DNA of 64,000 bases from Tulasnella sp. 424 (taxonomy: Eukaryota; Basidiomycota; Agaricomycetes; Cantharellales; Tulasnellaceae), in assembly GCA_019633425.1 (NCBI GenBank), contig WSUB01000002.1:310001-374000 (forward strand), in the 5' to 3' direction. The notes under the pieces were generated by a model. That model was not told the origin of the DNA. It saw nothing but the letters and a program-made list of their open reading frames with translations, and did no database searches. The stretch's first letter is position 1; the number at the start of each line of letters is the position of its first letter. Shown here piece by piece: positions 40,701-51,389 of this stretch. A program made the position numbers and the translations under genes.

Positions 40701-41579
40701 TGGATGTGCGAGGAGGTAAGGAGTGAGGTTGAGGACCATACCGTCGATGACCATGTAAGCAGTGAGGTTAGAGACATGGTCCCAATCGTATCCGGTTTGC
40801 TTGTCGGTGAGGATGAGCTTGTAGTTGGCGAGAGTGGCCTTGGTCGGTGCATCCAAAACGCAAAAATTTGAATTGGCGCATGGATCGTCTTTCGCTGCGG
40901 CGAAGGTGAGACCCTTGCAGGAGGTGAAGTCGGACGTGCTGCGTTTGAACAGATTTGTGATATCCTGGCCGGCACTTTGAGCGGAAAGTGCGTTGAAATC
41001 GACTACCGTGGAGGATGACTGGGTTGTATTTAGGATGTGGCCGCTCAAGCTGAGGGTGCCAGGAGTGCTGCCAACTTCGAGAAACGATGAGGCCTTTTGG
41101 TCTGCGTTTGGGGGGCACAATGCGCGGTCGAGTCCCACCGTAGCAAAACCGACAATGCCACCCAAAAGTAACGCAATGAAGCACAACGCAACTTTTTCTC
41201 GCCAGGCCTGCCTGGAAGGCTGATCCTTCATGCCACCAAGAGAGGAAAGGATGAAGGGAGGAGCCCAGAAGGTGACTATGTGCGCGAAGATGGACCATGG
41301 CCCCCATTTCTCAGAGGCTGGGGAGGTAGGGGCTGCTGGCGTGGGCCCGCCGGGATACGCTGGCAAGGTAGCTGGTGGGTTGATTAGAGGAGCTTGTGCT
41401 ACCTGTCGTTCTGGACGTGTAAGAGTCTTTCCTCGCTTGAGGCTGGTGGTGCGTCCATGGCCGCCGGATCGTGTTGGTTGTCTAGTAGGGGGAGGTCGGG
41501 ATGTAGGGAGGGGGATGCTGGAGTCGTAAGGAGCGGCGGAGTAATCTGGAGCCTTTAGAGGAGGTGGTTGTGGTGACAT
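37747..41579 (-). CDS. Chitin synthase, class IV (Chs3-like)
   Basis: Plasma-membrane enzyme polymerising UDP-GlcNAc into chitin. Four exons; start [14 protein letters not shown] Pro-rich N-terminus is followed by membrane helices ([20 protein letters not shown] and [20 protein letters not shown]) flanking an extracellular N-glycosylated loop, then the catalytic domain: [43 protein letters not shown] and [13 protein letters not shown]. Those are the invariant Asp residues, EDRFL and QRRRW signatures. The C-terminal membrane bundle ([20 protein letters not shown] onward) and a polar tail with Pro/Gly repeats ending [16 protein letters not shown] finish it. There is no myosin head, which excludes classes V/VII. 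UGP1 and this gene both serve the cell wall but lie 33 kb apart. Confidence 0.93.
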
Positions 41580-42457
41580 GAGAGAGGGGAGAGAGAAGGA
41601 ATGGTGGAAGAGAAAGGAGGTCGAGAGGCGTTTGTAGCCTCGTCGCTGTCTGGACGTTACTGAGTGGACTGGTGGAAAGGGAAAAGGCGACGCAGAAGAC
41701 AACACCTCCGCCCGATATATCCGTCAGCCCGCATTTTACAAAAAAAAACAGCCACACCGCACACAATCAACCCCCGACGGTCAGATTTTTTTTTAGTTCT
41801 TATTCCTAATCTCCTCCGTATCGCCTACTACCTCTACATAGCTCAATACCATCGCATTGCACCTGCACATCGTCTGAAGGACGCTGACGAACGAGCTACC
41901 GCCGGGGTCCCAGGGTGTGAACCCATATCTGTTTTTGGCAACAGGTCCCTTTTTTAATTCGTCATTTCGTACACTTTTTTGCATGTGTGACCATCGAAGC
42001 CTCTCTGTGATCCCTTTCAGCTTCACCCTTCATCAACTTGAGCTAAAAAAGTGTGCCGATGCGGATAAGTCTCGGCACACTGTCGACGCCAAGACAACGT
42101 TCACCAACGCGTCCCCATCGGTCGCACTGTCGTCCCCTCAAGAACCATGCCGCCGCATAACCATGCCGTCGCATTAGTACCGTCTGAAGAAACGCGGGAC
42201 AAGGAACGCCGGAGAACAGGGGAGAACAAGAATATACCCATTACTCAGCTACGACAACACGCACCCGCATGTTCACCAAATCCGAATGACGAACCGTTTA
42301 ACCTGAAGAAGCCCTCCCAGCCTTCAACTACATAGACATAGTATAAACCAAATCGTAAAAACACACACGAATTTTTGAAATAGAAACATTGCGCGAAACA
42401 ACAAAACGTGTCGAGGTCTTCTTCTCCTCGGTGAAGAACACCTGACCCACTCCCCGA
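41580..42457. other. Intergenic region upstream of chitin synthase
   Basis: 878 bases with a CT-rich minus-strand leader next to the chitin synthase start and A-runs at 41740-41750. No coding sequence is supported. Confidence 0.4.
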
Positions 42458-43543
42458 TTACCCAACCCGGCCAACGCCCGATTCTCCCCAGTTCGGGTCC
42501 GGTAGGAGCTCAATTGGGAATTCCTCCAACCCCGTCAGTGGCGCCCCTTTCACCACATTGACGTCGGCTGCGTCCAAGACAAGCCGGACTGCGTTAGAGG
42601 CCTCCGCAGACAGCTCCGCAAGGCCAAGCGGTCTTGGAGACTCGGTCACCGTCAGGGTTCCGGCGTCTACAAGTGGTAGAATCGCTCCTTGTGGGGTGGC
42701 CGCCGCGGCTTCATTCCATTCCTTACTCAAGGACGCCGAACCCCACCTAGGGCCATCTGCAAGGACGAATACGAATTAGCTCGGCGCGAAGGGGAAATCA
42801 TGTACCACGAAAGGAAAAATTGCTAACCTTCCGACCGTCTTCCTCCTATGCGACTGAGAGTGGACCCAGCAGACCTTCGGAGACGCATCACACTTCTTGT
42901 TGGACTATTGCATCTGCTCAAGCTAAACTCGCATGTGTAGTCGGTTCCACTCGAGAGCGTCGCTAAAAAGGGCAGAAGCGAAGGAAAACCATGGTCAGCA
43001 AATGATGCTGATTAAAGTCGCAAGAAAGGACAGGCGGCACTTACACGCACTAAGACACCTCTTCAATGTCAATCGTTCCTTGTGTCCTAGGATGGCTGGA
43101 AGCACTTGCGGAGGGCGTTCGACCAGCTGCTCGTCCTCCTCCCCACTACTGCTCGTCTCGTCATCTTCCCCTTCCGAATCCGACCTGCCCTCATCGTCAT
43201 CATCGTCGGAGGAAACACCCAGCTGCTCAAATTCCATCGCCAAACACGGCGTTGCCATCGTCTTGGACAACGCTTCATCGCAAGTCAAAGGCGCGGTCAA
43301 CAGCAAAGACGACTCCAGCCCCGTCTCGACAGGAGAGGGCGGAACGTTTTCTTTATCTACGTCGACGTCGACTTCAACCTCTGGAGCAGCGTGAGACTTG
43401 TCTGGGGATGTTGGTGGGAGTATTTCGTCGCTGGCGTCGTTGCGGTCCTCGCTTGATAGCGTTGGTGGCGGGGTTGCTGGGACTGGAAGCTGGTCATCTG
43501 GGACCTCGGCTTTTGGGAGAGCTACTAGAAATCTGGAGGGCAT
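42458..43543 (-). CDS. Acidic protein of unknown function
   Basis: Three exons (43543-43045, 42962-42828, 42756-42458) join in phase to give 310 residues. I do not recognise it. It starts MPSRFLVALPKAEVP, has a DKENVPPSPVETG stretch (possible phosphorylation sites), an acidic core with runs SSDDDDDEGR and GEDDETSSSGEEDE, a basic middle exon (RSVMRLRRSAGSTLSRIGGR), and a hydrophobic C-terminal part ending LPDPNWGESGVGRVG. Clean donor and acceptor sites and uninterrupted phase support a real gene. The KEN box-like DKENVPP and Ser-Pro sites hint at cell-cycle control, which is only a guess. Confidence 0.6.
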
Positions 43544-44572
43544 CTTTGAGAATATAGATAGCAGGGTAAATAGGTGATGCTTGAGGTGGTAGTGTCAAGT
43601 TCCGGCAGGTTACGTATGGGGTGAGGGGGGTATAAGGGAAAACGCGTCGGAATGCTGCGTTAAGGGAGAGAGAGAGGATCACGGCGGGGAGGGGAAGAAA
43701 AGCGGTCGGATTTTGGCTTTATACCAACCTTTCCTGTATCCGGAGAAGGATATTTTAGGGGGCCTAGGATCGCGGAAGGAGAGGCGTACGGGACAAAGAA
43801 AGGAGAGAGTTCACAGTGCGTCGCACCGTGCTGTAACTTAACGAACCCAGACTTTTCGCATCCCCCTACTCGTTGATCGACGAGTATCTAAAAGTTGCGT
43901 TTCAGCCTGACCCAGCCAATCATCGAACAGAATAAAGGGTAAAAAGCCCATCCGCGTTGATGCCTCGTTGTCGTGCGTTGTCGGGGCAAAGACGTAAAAC
44001 GAACGTCGGTATATGAAGATCAGCCCTGGGTTAATGGAAGGCGGGGCAAGAGAGATAAGAAAATCACAAGGTTCTTGATGCGTCATTGGTCGCCTTGGGC
44101 TAGCTGGTCATTTTTGGTCGGCCTGCAGAGGCCTTGGTGTGGCGGAAGAGCAGAGTGGCATGAGAGCAAAGAATGATGATGGATCACGTGGCCGAGTGCG
44201 GAACTAAACAAAGAGCGGCAACAACCTCTAACCGCTTGCAGGACACTGGCCCTTGGTGGGGAAAACGCTTCGAGTACGACAGAGAGGTCCAGTTCATTTG
44301 GCTTGAATAGCCTGGACGGCACTACCTAAGAAATACACGCGTATCCAAGGTCGAGCCGTTTGTCTCGACGCACCGAGACTCAGGCCGGGGTCAAAACGTT
44401 GGCAACTAGGCACGCAGTGCTCAGACTCTAGAGAGGCCGAGATTGGAATATTATCACGAGAGATGCCTCGGAGAGGTCATAAAGGTATATAACAAAGCGG
44501 GTTTCTATAGTACAACATGCAACTCACGGAACGAAAAGTATCCTGCCGACACGCTCACCCCTCGCGGGGAGT
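43544..44572. other. 1-kb intergenic region
   Basis: Holds the promoter of the acidic protein gene (CT-rich on the minus strand) and the 3' flank of MAD2. I see no gene or repeat in it. Confidence 0.4.
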
Positions 44573-45503
44573 TCAACCATGGCGATAACTAACCATAGCC
44601 TCGATCTTATGAATCTTGGTATCGAAACTCTTCAGCTTAACTTGCTGGCTCTTTCCTTGCTCGATCAACATCGGGTCCGACTCGATCCATAACGCGGGTT
44701 CGTTCGTCTCGGGAGTCACCGACGACGGGTTGTCGTTGGTGTACGCCAAGACGGTGAAATACGTCGGTTCCTTGAGCGTCGGCAAGAACGTATTGGAAGA
44801 GATGATCTGCTTGATGATGGCTCGGATCTCCGCTTGGATCTCGGCGTCGGGTTTTGGCGGAATCGGCGCGGGGTTTCTAAAGCGAGCGGTGACCACAACG
44901 AAGGCGGAACACGCCGAAAGGGAAAGACCAAGGATGAAAAAAAAAAAAAGAGAGACGACTCGGTAAATAACGCCCGCGGCTCGAAAATGAGCGAGGAACG
45001 GTAGCGGAGGGTAACGTACGGGGCTTCTTCGGTTGGCTGCGGAGGCAAGGTTAACTTGATGTCAAACACCCATCGTTCGAGCGTAATCTTTGACTCTCTT
45101 GCAACGATGGCGATGACGAGTTGCGTAATCGTCCCACTGTTTAGCCATTCTGTGCAAAGCCATCCTCCTGTCAGCTGCAAACGAGGAGACGAGTTGGAGG
45201 ACTTTGCAACCTTTGACTTGTGATAAAACGGTCTCGATGTACTTTTCGAGCCCCAAGTCCTGGGTGAGCAGCACCACCTGCCCGTACTTTTTGACCATCT
45301 GGAAGTCATCTGTTGGGTATACGTTTCGATGATAGAGAATCCTGCAACGGTGAGAGGGCGTGTTAGTCGGCAAGCACGACTTGAATCTCGTCTCGAACAT
45401 ACGCGTTGACGGCAAACTTGAAAAAGTCGGTCACGATCTCCGTACTCCCTTTGAGAGTGATAGCTTTTGCCTGCTTGGTTCTGGATTTTTGGGCAGTAGA
45501 CAT
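44573..45503 (-). CDS. MAD2: Spindle assembly checkpoint protein Mad2
   Basis: HORMA-domain protein that inhibits APC/C-Cdc20 until kinetochores attach. Conserved course: AITLKGSTEIVTDFFKFAVN, ILYHRNVYPTDDFQMVKKYG, VVLLTQDLGLEKYIETVLSQ, EWLNSGTITQLVIAIVARES, ITLERWVFDI, IRAIIKQIISSNTFLPTL, LKSFDTKIHKIEAMVSYRHG. The last segment is the mobile C-terminal seat-belt that closes over Mad1/Cdc20. Several introns interrupt it, all phase-consistent: after AVNA, after SQVK (rejoining as KEWLNS), and after the TEEAP codons. Length about 210 residues is normal. It is divergent to histone H3; the two starts are 348 bases apart. Confidence 0.93.
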
Positions 45504-45851
45504 TTTTGGCGTTTAGGTGGTGGGTAGTGGAAGAAAGGTGGTTGGGTTCGGAGAGGTTGAATGAACCGGAGTTGAACTTGGGGTGGGCTGTTTGTTTGTG
45601 GCGCTGATGGAATGGGTGACCAAACTCTCCCCCCCTTTTGCTTTTGCGCGCGGGGCTTTGGAGGAGTGTTTGATTTGGCCCGACTCACGCGCGGGACCTG
45701 GAAGATACGTTGCTTCAACCGCTGTAAAAAAGAGACCACTCGTTGCGATTTCGTCCCCCCTCAACCTCTTCCCTCTCTCTCTTCAACCACAACCACTCCT
45801 ACCAGTATCTCATCAACCCCCAACCAAGTAATTACCCTCTAAGTACATCAA
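45504..45851. promoter_or_regulatory. Divergent promoter, MAD2 / histone H3
   Basis: 348 bases between the two start codons. The H3 side has a CT-rich leader (45740-45835). No TATA box is obvious. Sharing of regulatory sites between a spindle gene and an S-phase gene is possible but unproven. Confidence 0.45.
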
Positions 45852-46757
45852 ATGGCTCGTACCAAGGTATTATTATTTCTTTCTTCATTATGTATTTCCT
45901 ATATGGGCGTATGTGCCAGCTGGGCGTCGACAGCGTGCTCGGTGCCGTCGTCATCGTCCGGTCCGGGTAGCGATAAGGCCTACCCCTCCCGCCCCTCCCC
46001 TCCTACCCTCTTCGGACTTTCGCTGACATCCTCTCCTACGCTCTCCCCTTTCGTCGATGCCAACAGCAAACCGCTCGCAAGTCCACTGGTGGCAAGGCAC
46101 CCCGCAAGCAACTCGCCACCAAGGGTGCTAAGAAGTCCGCTCCCGTGAGTTCATTCACACTGCCCCATCCGGTAAAGCACACAACACTAACCTCGCATTT
46201 CCATTTAGACCACCGTGCGTATTCCTTCCGTCCTTCACTCACTGCCCCCTTCAGCACCTCACATGCGTCGAACTCGCTCACTGACCTATGGGTACTCGCA
46301 CCTATTAATACATACAGGGTGGTGTCAAGAAGCCTCATCGTTTCCGTCCCGGAACTGTCGCTCTCCGTGAAATCCGCAAGTACCAGAAGTCCACTGAGCT
46401 CCTCATCAGGAAGCTTCCCTTCCAGCGCCTCGTCCGTGAAATCGCTCAGGACTTCAAGGTATGGACGTCGTTTAACTTATCTGCGATCTATGTGGACTAA
46501 CATGACGATGCTCTCATTCCAGACCGACTTGCGCTTCCAATCCTCCGCCGTCATGGCCCTCCAGGAGGCTGCTGAGGCTTACCTCGTCTCCCTCTTCGAG
46601 GACACTAACTTGGCTGCCATCCACGCCAAGCGTGTCACCATGTACGTTACACACCCACACCCGTGATCCTCGCCGTCGACTGACAAATCCTTTGTTCCCT
46701 TACAGCCAACCCAAGGATCTCGCTCTCGCCCGTCGTCTCCGTGGCGAGCGCACTTAA
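45852..46757 (+). CDS. Histone H3
   Basis: Core nucleosome histone. Six exons (45852-45866, 46067-46144, 46209-46214, 46318-46458, 46523-46641, 46706-46757) give exactly 136 residues including Met, the invariant H3 length. Sites K4, K9, K14, K18, K23, K27 and K36 are all present. Unlike animal H3, the tail reads [13 protein letters not shown] (Arg26 to Lys), the core has [16 protein letters not shown], and the end is RRLRGERT. Exon 1 holds just MARTK. Exon 3 is a 6-nt microexon (ACCACC, two Thr); it is needed to keep the length. An intron-rich H3 is normal in basidiomycetes. Confidence 0.96.
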
Positions 46758-47071
46758 GCGTTGAGCTGCCATATAGTCTGCATCATTGTCTTTGGCCTCG
46801 TCGTTGTACAAGTCGGTCAACGGTGTTGCGCTCTGTCCTCTTGATGTAACAAGTCCTCGAGTATATTTCGCGTATCTCTTTATCCAGACTCTCGTATGCT
46901 GCGTTCGCTTCTGTCATTCCTTGTATATAACCCCTTGCTCGTATCCCTAAGATTATGTCCCGCGTACGTCGTGCTTCGAAAGAAATCGCCCTTGAGCCAC
47001 CCTTTGCTTTTTCAAACCACAAAGCAATAGTCTAAATTCGAGTTACAATTCTACGCGTGAAATACAATATC
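46758..47071. other. Convergent 3' region, H3 / AdoMetDC
   Basis: 314 bases; no gene seen. Whether the H3 transcript ends in a stem-loop cannot be decided here; I see no clear histone-type stem-loop. Confidence 0.35.
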
Positions 47072-48496
47072 TCAGCTATTCAACGTTGGCTCGACCACGA
47101 CGTTCCAATCTGGTTGGTGCTCCTGGTACCCAAAGCCAGCTCTCCTCTCGAAACTAGCAAACGCCAAGTCATAACCACCGAATTCGTAGTTGATCTTGTC
47201 TACACGCTTATAGTTGAACCCAAGCGCTTTAGCAGTCAAAGCCTTGAAGAAGCTGTGTTGAGCAGTCTCGATAGGTGAATCATCCGCGCCGGACGAGACG
47301 AAGAGCGTCAAGGTGAGGTGCCCCGGTTGGAAGATGTTGACGACACGCTGGATGAGGGTCTCTAAGTCGGGGATTTGGTCGGAAGATGTAGATGGAGAAG
47401 TAGAAGACGATGAAGCTGGAAGAGGGATGTTGCATTCGAAGCTAGCGTAGCTCCATCCTTCCTCAGGTGTGACATGAATGGTGTAGTAACCTTCTCCTTG
47501 GTCGTGCCGCACCAGCCCATTCGCAGAGTATCCACACGGCTCGAATGCGAACGCGTCGAGAGTCGTTTGAGATGCTGGGAAGAGGTCTGCGATACCGACT
47601 TCTTTGGAGAGCGCTTGACCTCGAGCGTGGTGTGGTGAAGGTGAGACCTCTGAGTCAGAGGCTGGGGGTGGAGAGTCAGGGAAGAAGAATGGACGACGGC
47701 CTGGGGCGGATAATTTTGACATGAGGATTTCCAGCGTAAAGTCTTGTGGGGGTGGTGGGGTTTGTTTCGCCGACCGTGCTGCTGAATCCTCTGCGGCAGC
47801 TTCCTCTGCGGCCTTCTCCTCGTCCTCATCGGACGGCGCCGCGACGTAGCAAAGCCAGTGGTCCCGATTGACGCTTCCAACGGTATACGCCGCTCCGATT
47901 CCTCGATGACTCTTCTCGTGACCGGGCCCGAAGAGCTTGTCGAGGAAGGACACTTCTTCCGTCCATTCCCGATGTGGACCTAGTTGTCGTTCCGGAAACA
48001 TGAAGGACTTCCGGGAATAGAAGAGGCGATGGATCGATAGTAGCAACGGAGGTGGTGCTGCAGCGATGGAGAGGATCTTGGGCAAGCCCAGGAGGTTGAG
48101 CGTCGTGCCGCAGGTTTTAAGGATGAGCTTGTGTGGCGAGACGAAGAACGATGATTCGCTATAAGAGACGCATCTTCAGCACAGAAGCTCTTGCAGGCCA
48201 TGCACGGTAAATGCTCACCTAAGTAAATAGGCGTCCATTTCAACGCCCTCGATGACGCTAAGGACCTTGCACTTGACAATGTCCAGCATCTCCTCCCATA
48301 CCTCCCTCTTCACCCTTCTCAACCCGCTCCTCTTCACGCTGATCTTCTCATCAACAACATCGTCATCGGCAACAACGTCTTCAGCAGAGGGAGCGAACCA
48401 GATCTCAAGGAGCTTCTCGGGACCTTCAAAGGGGGAGACGTTGAGCGCTGCAGCGTCTTCTTGAGGTTCGTCGGAGATGACTTCAGCTTGAGTCAT
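47072..48496 (-). CDS. SPE2: S-adenosylmethionine decarboxylase proenzyme
   Basis: Makes decarboxylated AdoMet, the aminopropyl donor for spermidine and spermine. Two exons, start MTQAEVISDEP; the intron splits the self-cleavage site, which reads DAYLLSESSFFVSPHKLILK across the junction. Cleavage between Glu and the first Ser of SESS makes the pyruvoyl cofactor. Further marks: TCGTTLNLLGLP, MFPERQLGPHREWTEEVSFL, DAFAFEPCGYSANGL, and YYTIHVTPEEGWSYASFECN. The family core is complete. Low-complexity inserts (EEKAAEEAAAEDSAARSAKQ and a Ser/Pro stretch) lengthen the middle. ATG 48494-48496 is preferred because it gives a normal N-terminus. Confidence 0.94.
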
Positions 48497-48935
48497 GGCC
48501 ACCAACAATAACTAATCTGTCAACGTGAGACAGGACCCGTAAAGATCAGAGACGAGATAGCTTCTTTGCGGTGTGGGAGTACTCTCAGTGCCATCCGGAA
48601 GCGTTGGGCTCGACTCAGAATGTTTGTTTGTTCATCAATACATCCCATTGCTTCACCACCGTTCACGGTCTAGCCCCTCGCCATCTCTGACTTCGGTGGT
48701 GATATTCACAAGTATGCTGGAGCTTTATGGCGTGAAGGCGAAGGTTTGGCCAGCCCCGAAGTGGTTCGATCCGCTCCGCTTTCGAATGGCTTGAAGGGCG
48801 AGGCTAGTGACGATCCATGACGTCGTTGGCGTAAGTCTTCCTCTCCAACTGCCCGATATAAAAGAGGGCATACCTGCGTGAAGGAGTTCTTACCAACTTT
48901 CTCTTTCTCGTCCAGCTCGATAATTCACTGCAAAA
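48497..48935. promoter_or_regulatory. Divergent promoter, AdoMetDC / BLI-3-like
   Basis: 439 bases. A TATAAAAG box at 48856-48863 lies about 75 bases before the plus-strand start. No upstream open reading frame starting with ATG is evident close to the AdoMetDC start, although such uORFs are known in other eukaryotes. Confidence 0.45.
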
Positions 48936-49772
48936 ATGTCCAGCACTGATCAATACACCGCCAAGTCCGAGTCGACCAACGACGTCACTCCTCAGCACAA
49001 GATTGACGACTTGAATAACATTCTCAAGCAGACGAAATACGCCATGCGTGAGCGTCACTCCATGTATTAGTGTTGTGCATCGAACTGAACGACCGCGACC
49101 CATCAGTGACGACCCGGGATGCCCAAGGATGCATGCATTCTCGTTGCATGGCTCTCGCCTCCCGTAGGTTTCCCGTCCTCAACGGTACCTGTTCCTCTCA
49201 TTTAGATTCTTCCACAGATGATGGTCTCCACTTCTCCTTCATCAGCGACAATACATCCCACAAGCAGGACGAGCTCAACACCGTCGACGACGTGAACGTC
49301 TCTTTCCTGGACCCATCCTCCACGAACTGGGTCTCCGTCTGTGGCAAGGCCAGAACTCACCAAGACCGCGAGCAAATCGACAAGCTCTGGAGCTCGACCG
49401 CCTCCGCCTGGTTTGGTGACTTGGGCGACGGTGTGCACAAGGGCAACAAGAATGATCCACGGGTGTGCATCATTGAAGTTATTCCGGATTCGGTAAGCTC
49501 TTTGTCGCTCCGCTAAACCCGCGTAATGCAACTTACTCAGCAACTCGCCCTACTCCCGTTTAGATTCGATACTGGTGGACCACTAAAAGCAAACTGGGTC
49601 AAAATATCGACATAATGGCTTCCGCGGTTACGGGCAAGGTCGCGTCGCCAGGAGAGCTTCGCACAATCACCAAGGATGAGGTACGACACTCCCTTAGCGG
49701 CCCCCGCGAAGAGATATTGAACCTTTGTGTCTGATGCAGATTCGAATCATCGAAGGTCTCAACACTATGTAA
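48936..49772 (+). CDS. FMN-binding split-barrel protein, BLI-3 / general stress type
   Basis: Small protein of the pyridoxamine-phosphate-oxidase-like fold. It starts MSSTDQYTAKSESTN; the conserved first strand is KYAMLTTRDAQGCMHSRCMA, followed by GLHFSFISDNTSHKQDEL, DDVNVSFLDPSSTNWVSVCG, DREQIDKLWSSTASAWFGDL and VCIIEVIPDSIRYWW. Five or six short exons are phase-consistent (breaks after TACGCCATGC, after GCCTCCC, near 49493). The Neurospora relative bli-3 is blue-light induced; that regulation cannot be seen here. Biochemical role is unproven in the family, though flavin binding is expected. Confidence 0.87.
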
Positions 49773-50134
49773 GCTCGTGGTGGTCCGATGTATGCCTGTA
49801 ATTTGTTCGAACGTTCCTGTCGTGAATGTGATTCGTTTGATGAATGCTTCTGCCGTTGTGGAACCGTGGAATGCCCTTCATGACTCATTCGAACCCACCC
49901 GAGTGCTGTAAAGGCGGTGGCGTCACTGACAGGAAAGGCAATGAGACAAAAGCGGAGAACGAATCTTGAGGTCGCTTCCCAGGCAAAGACCCCGTTTGGA
50001 CAACAACCCCCGTTATCCCAGCAACCACCACTTCCACAAGAACTGTACATAACTTTTACCCGAGGTTGTCCTTGAAGTTGCCTCCTCCGGCCCGACCTGT
50101 ATATACCCGCCAGGACCAACGACGATAACCTGAG
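49773..50134. promoter_or_regulatory. Spacer with promoter of the coiled-coil gene
   Basis: 362 bases; TATATA at 50100-50105 lies only 30 bases before the next ATG, so it may be incidental. Nothing else is seen. Confidence 0.3.
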
Positions 50135-51239
50135 ATGGTGGCTCTGACCGCCCTCTCCTTCCTCACCCAGAAGATCATCCACAGCAAGACGGGTCACGTA
50201 TTCCTGTTGTACTGTTCGTTGCAAGATGAAACAACGCTCCGATTGGACTTGACTATTGCTGGACCGACTCATTCCGAGAGCCTTCAAGACTTCGACACGC
50301 AACTCTTGGGCAGGTGGTGGAGTAACGCGTGGTCAGAGGACGAACTAACGAACATGTTGGTGAGTGCTCCTGGTATCGCTGTCTGCAGTGATTTGGTATT
50401 GACAACTATATAGGTGATCGACACGCTAATAGCGGACATCGTTAAAGGAGAACTCCACGTCCGGGGTTGGAGCGAAAGTAAAGCCCGTAAAGAGGATGTT
50501 GGGCTCAAGGTAGCCTTGTCATTAACCATGGGCAAGACCACATCGTTGACGACGCCGTCCTTTCCCTTAGCTGGTCGTGAATCCAAAGAGCGACGGTAGT
50601 GTCATGCTCCCTCTGCCCGAATGCTCCTCGACAGAAGCGCTGTTGCAACATAAGATCCTTCTGGACGGCGTGAGTGACGTTGCCCGTGAGCGTAAGAAGT
50701 ATCGACCGAGCTAGCCTTGTCCCAGATAACTGAGAAAGCACGAACTCAAAACTGTCGCATCTTCCCCGAGACCGCACTTGGACTGCGCGAGGACCTGGCC
50801 GAGCTCCGTACGTGTCGCACATCCGCCATCCAAACATAACCCCTTTGCCTGAATAATAGCCATAAATTTTCAGAGGCCGAAGTTTCATCCGCCAATCGAC
50901 AACTCAAGAAACGGGATGTACGTAAAAGGACAAAACGGTCCACCGTACGGTTCGGCTGACGAGGCCCCGCCCCATCTCGTAGAGAGTGATCGACGAGCTC
51001 AAAGCGCAACTTGAGACTGCGAATGAGCAGCTGAAGGAGTACGTCCGAGAGACAGCCCCAGCGAGTACGTTCTTCCATGACACCTGGCAAAGATTCGAAC
51101 GCGCTGGCTGAGTGCCCTCCCTCGTCCGTACTCGCCCACAGGGCCGGCCCATCCGCAGCCCAGGATTCCGCCTAATCACTCGAAAGCGGCGGTTACAAAG
51201 AAGAGGAGGCTGGTGCAGAAAGTTGAGTATGAGGATTAG
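50135..51239 (+). CDS. Coiled-coil protein, possible XRCC4/XLF/PAXX-group member
   Basis: Seven exons (50135-50359, 50414-50509, 50571-50669, 50726-50807, 50874-50917, 50983-51064, 51142-51239) join without a phase error to 241 residues. The N-terminal 130 residues look like a beta-rich head (GHVFLLYCSLQDETTLRLDL; LVVNPKSDGSVMLPLPE), followed by a heptad-like coil (LREDLAELQAEVSSANRQLK, RVIDELKAQLETANEQLKEY) and a basic tail VTKKRRLVQKVEYED. Head, coil and basic C-terminus is the plan of XRCC4-superfamily end-joining factors, where a basic tail binds Ku. No single diagnostic motif is visible, so the name is only a suggestion; SAS-6-like or kinetochore coils are alternatives. Confidence 0.6.
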
Positions 51240-51389
51240 CTTTAAACGGGGGAGAGGATTCATGAAAACATGAAGTGATGGAGTGGAGGGTATGTTGATC
51301 CGGAGGAGGGTCGTTTATTCATTTCATCTTTTCAAATCCCCCACTCGAACGCATTTGGCTGTATCCGACGATTACCTGGAGCCTCACGG

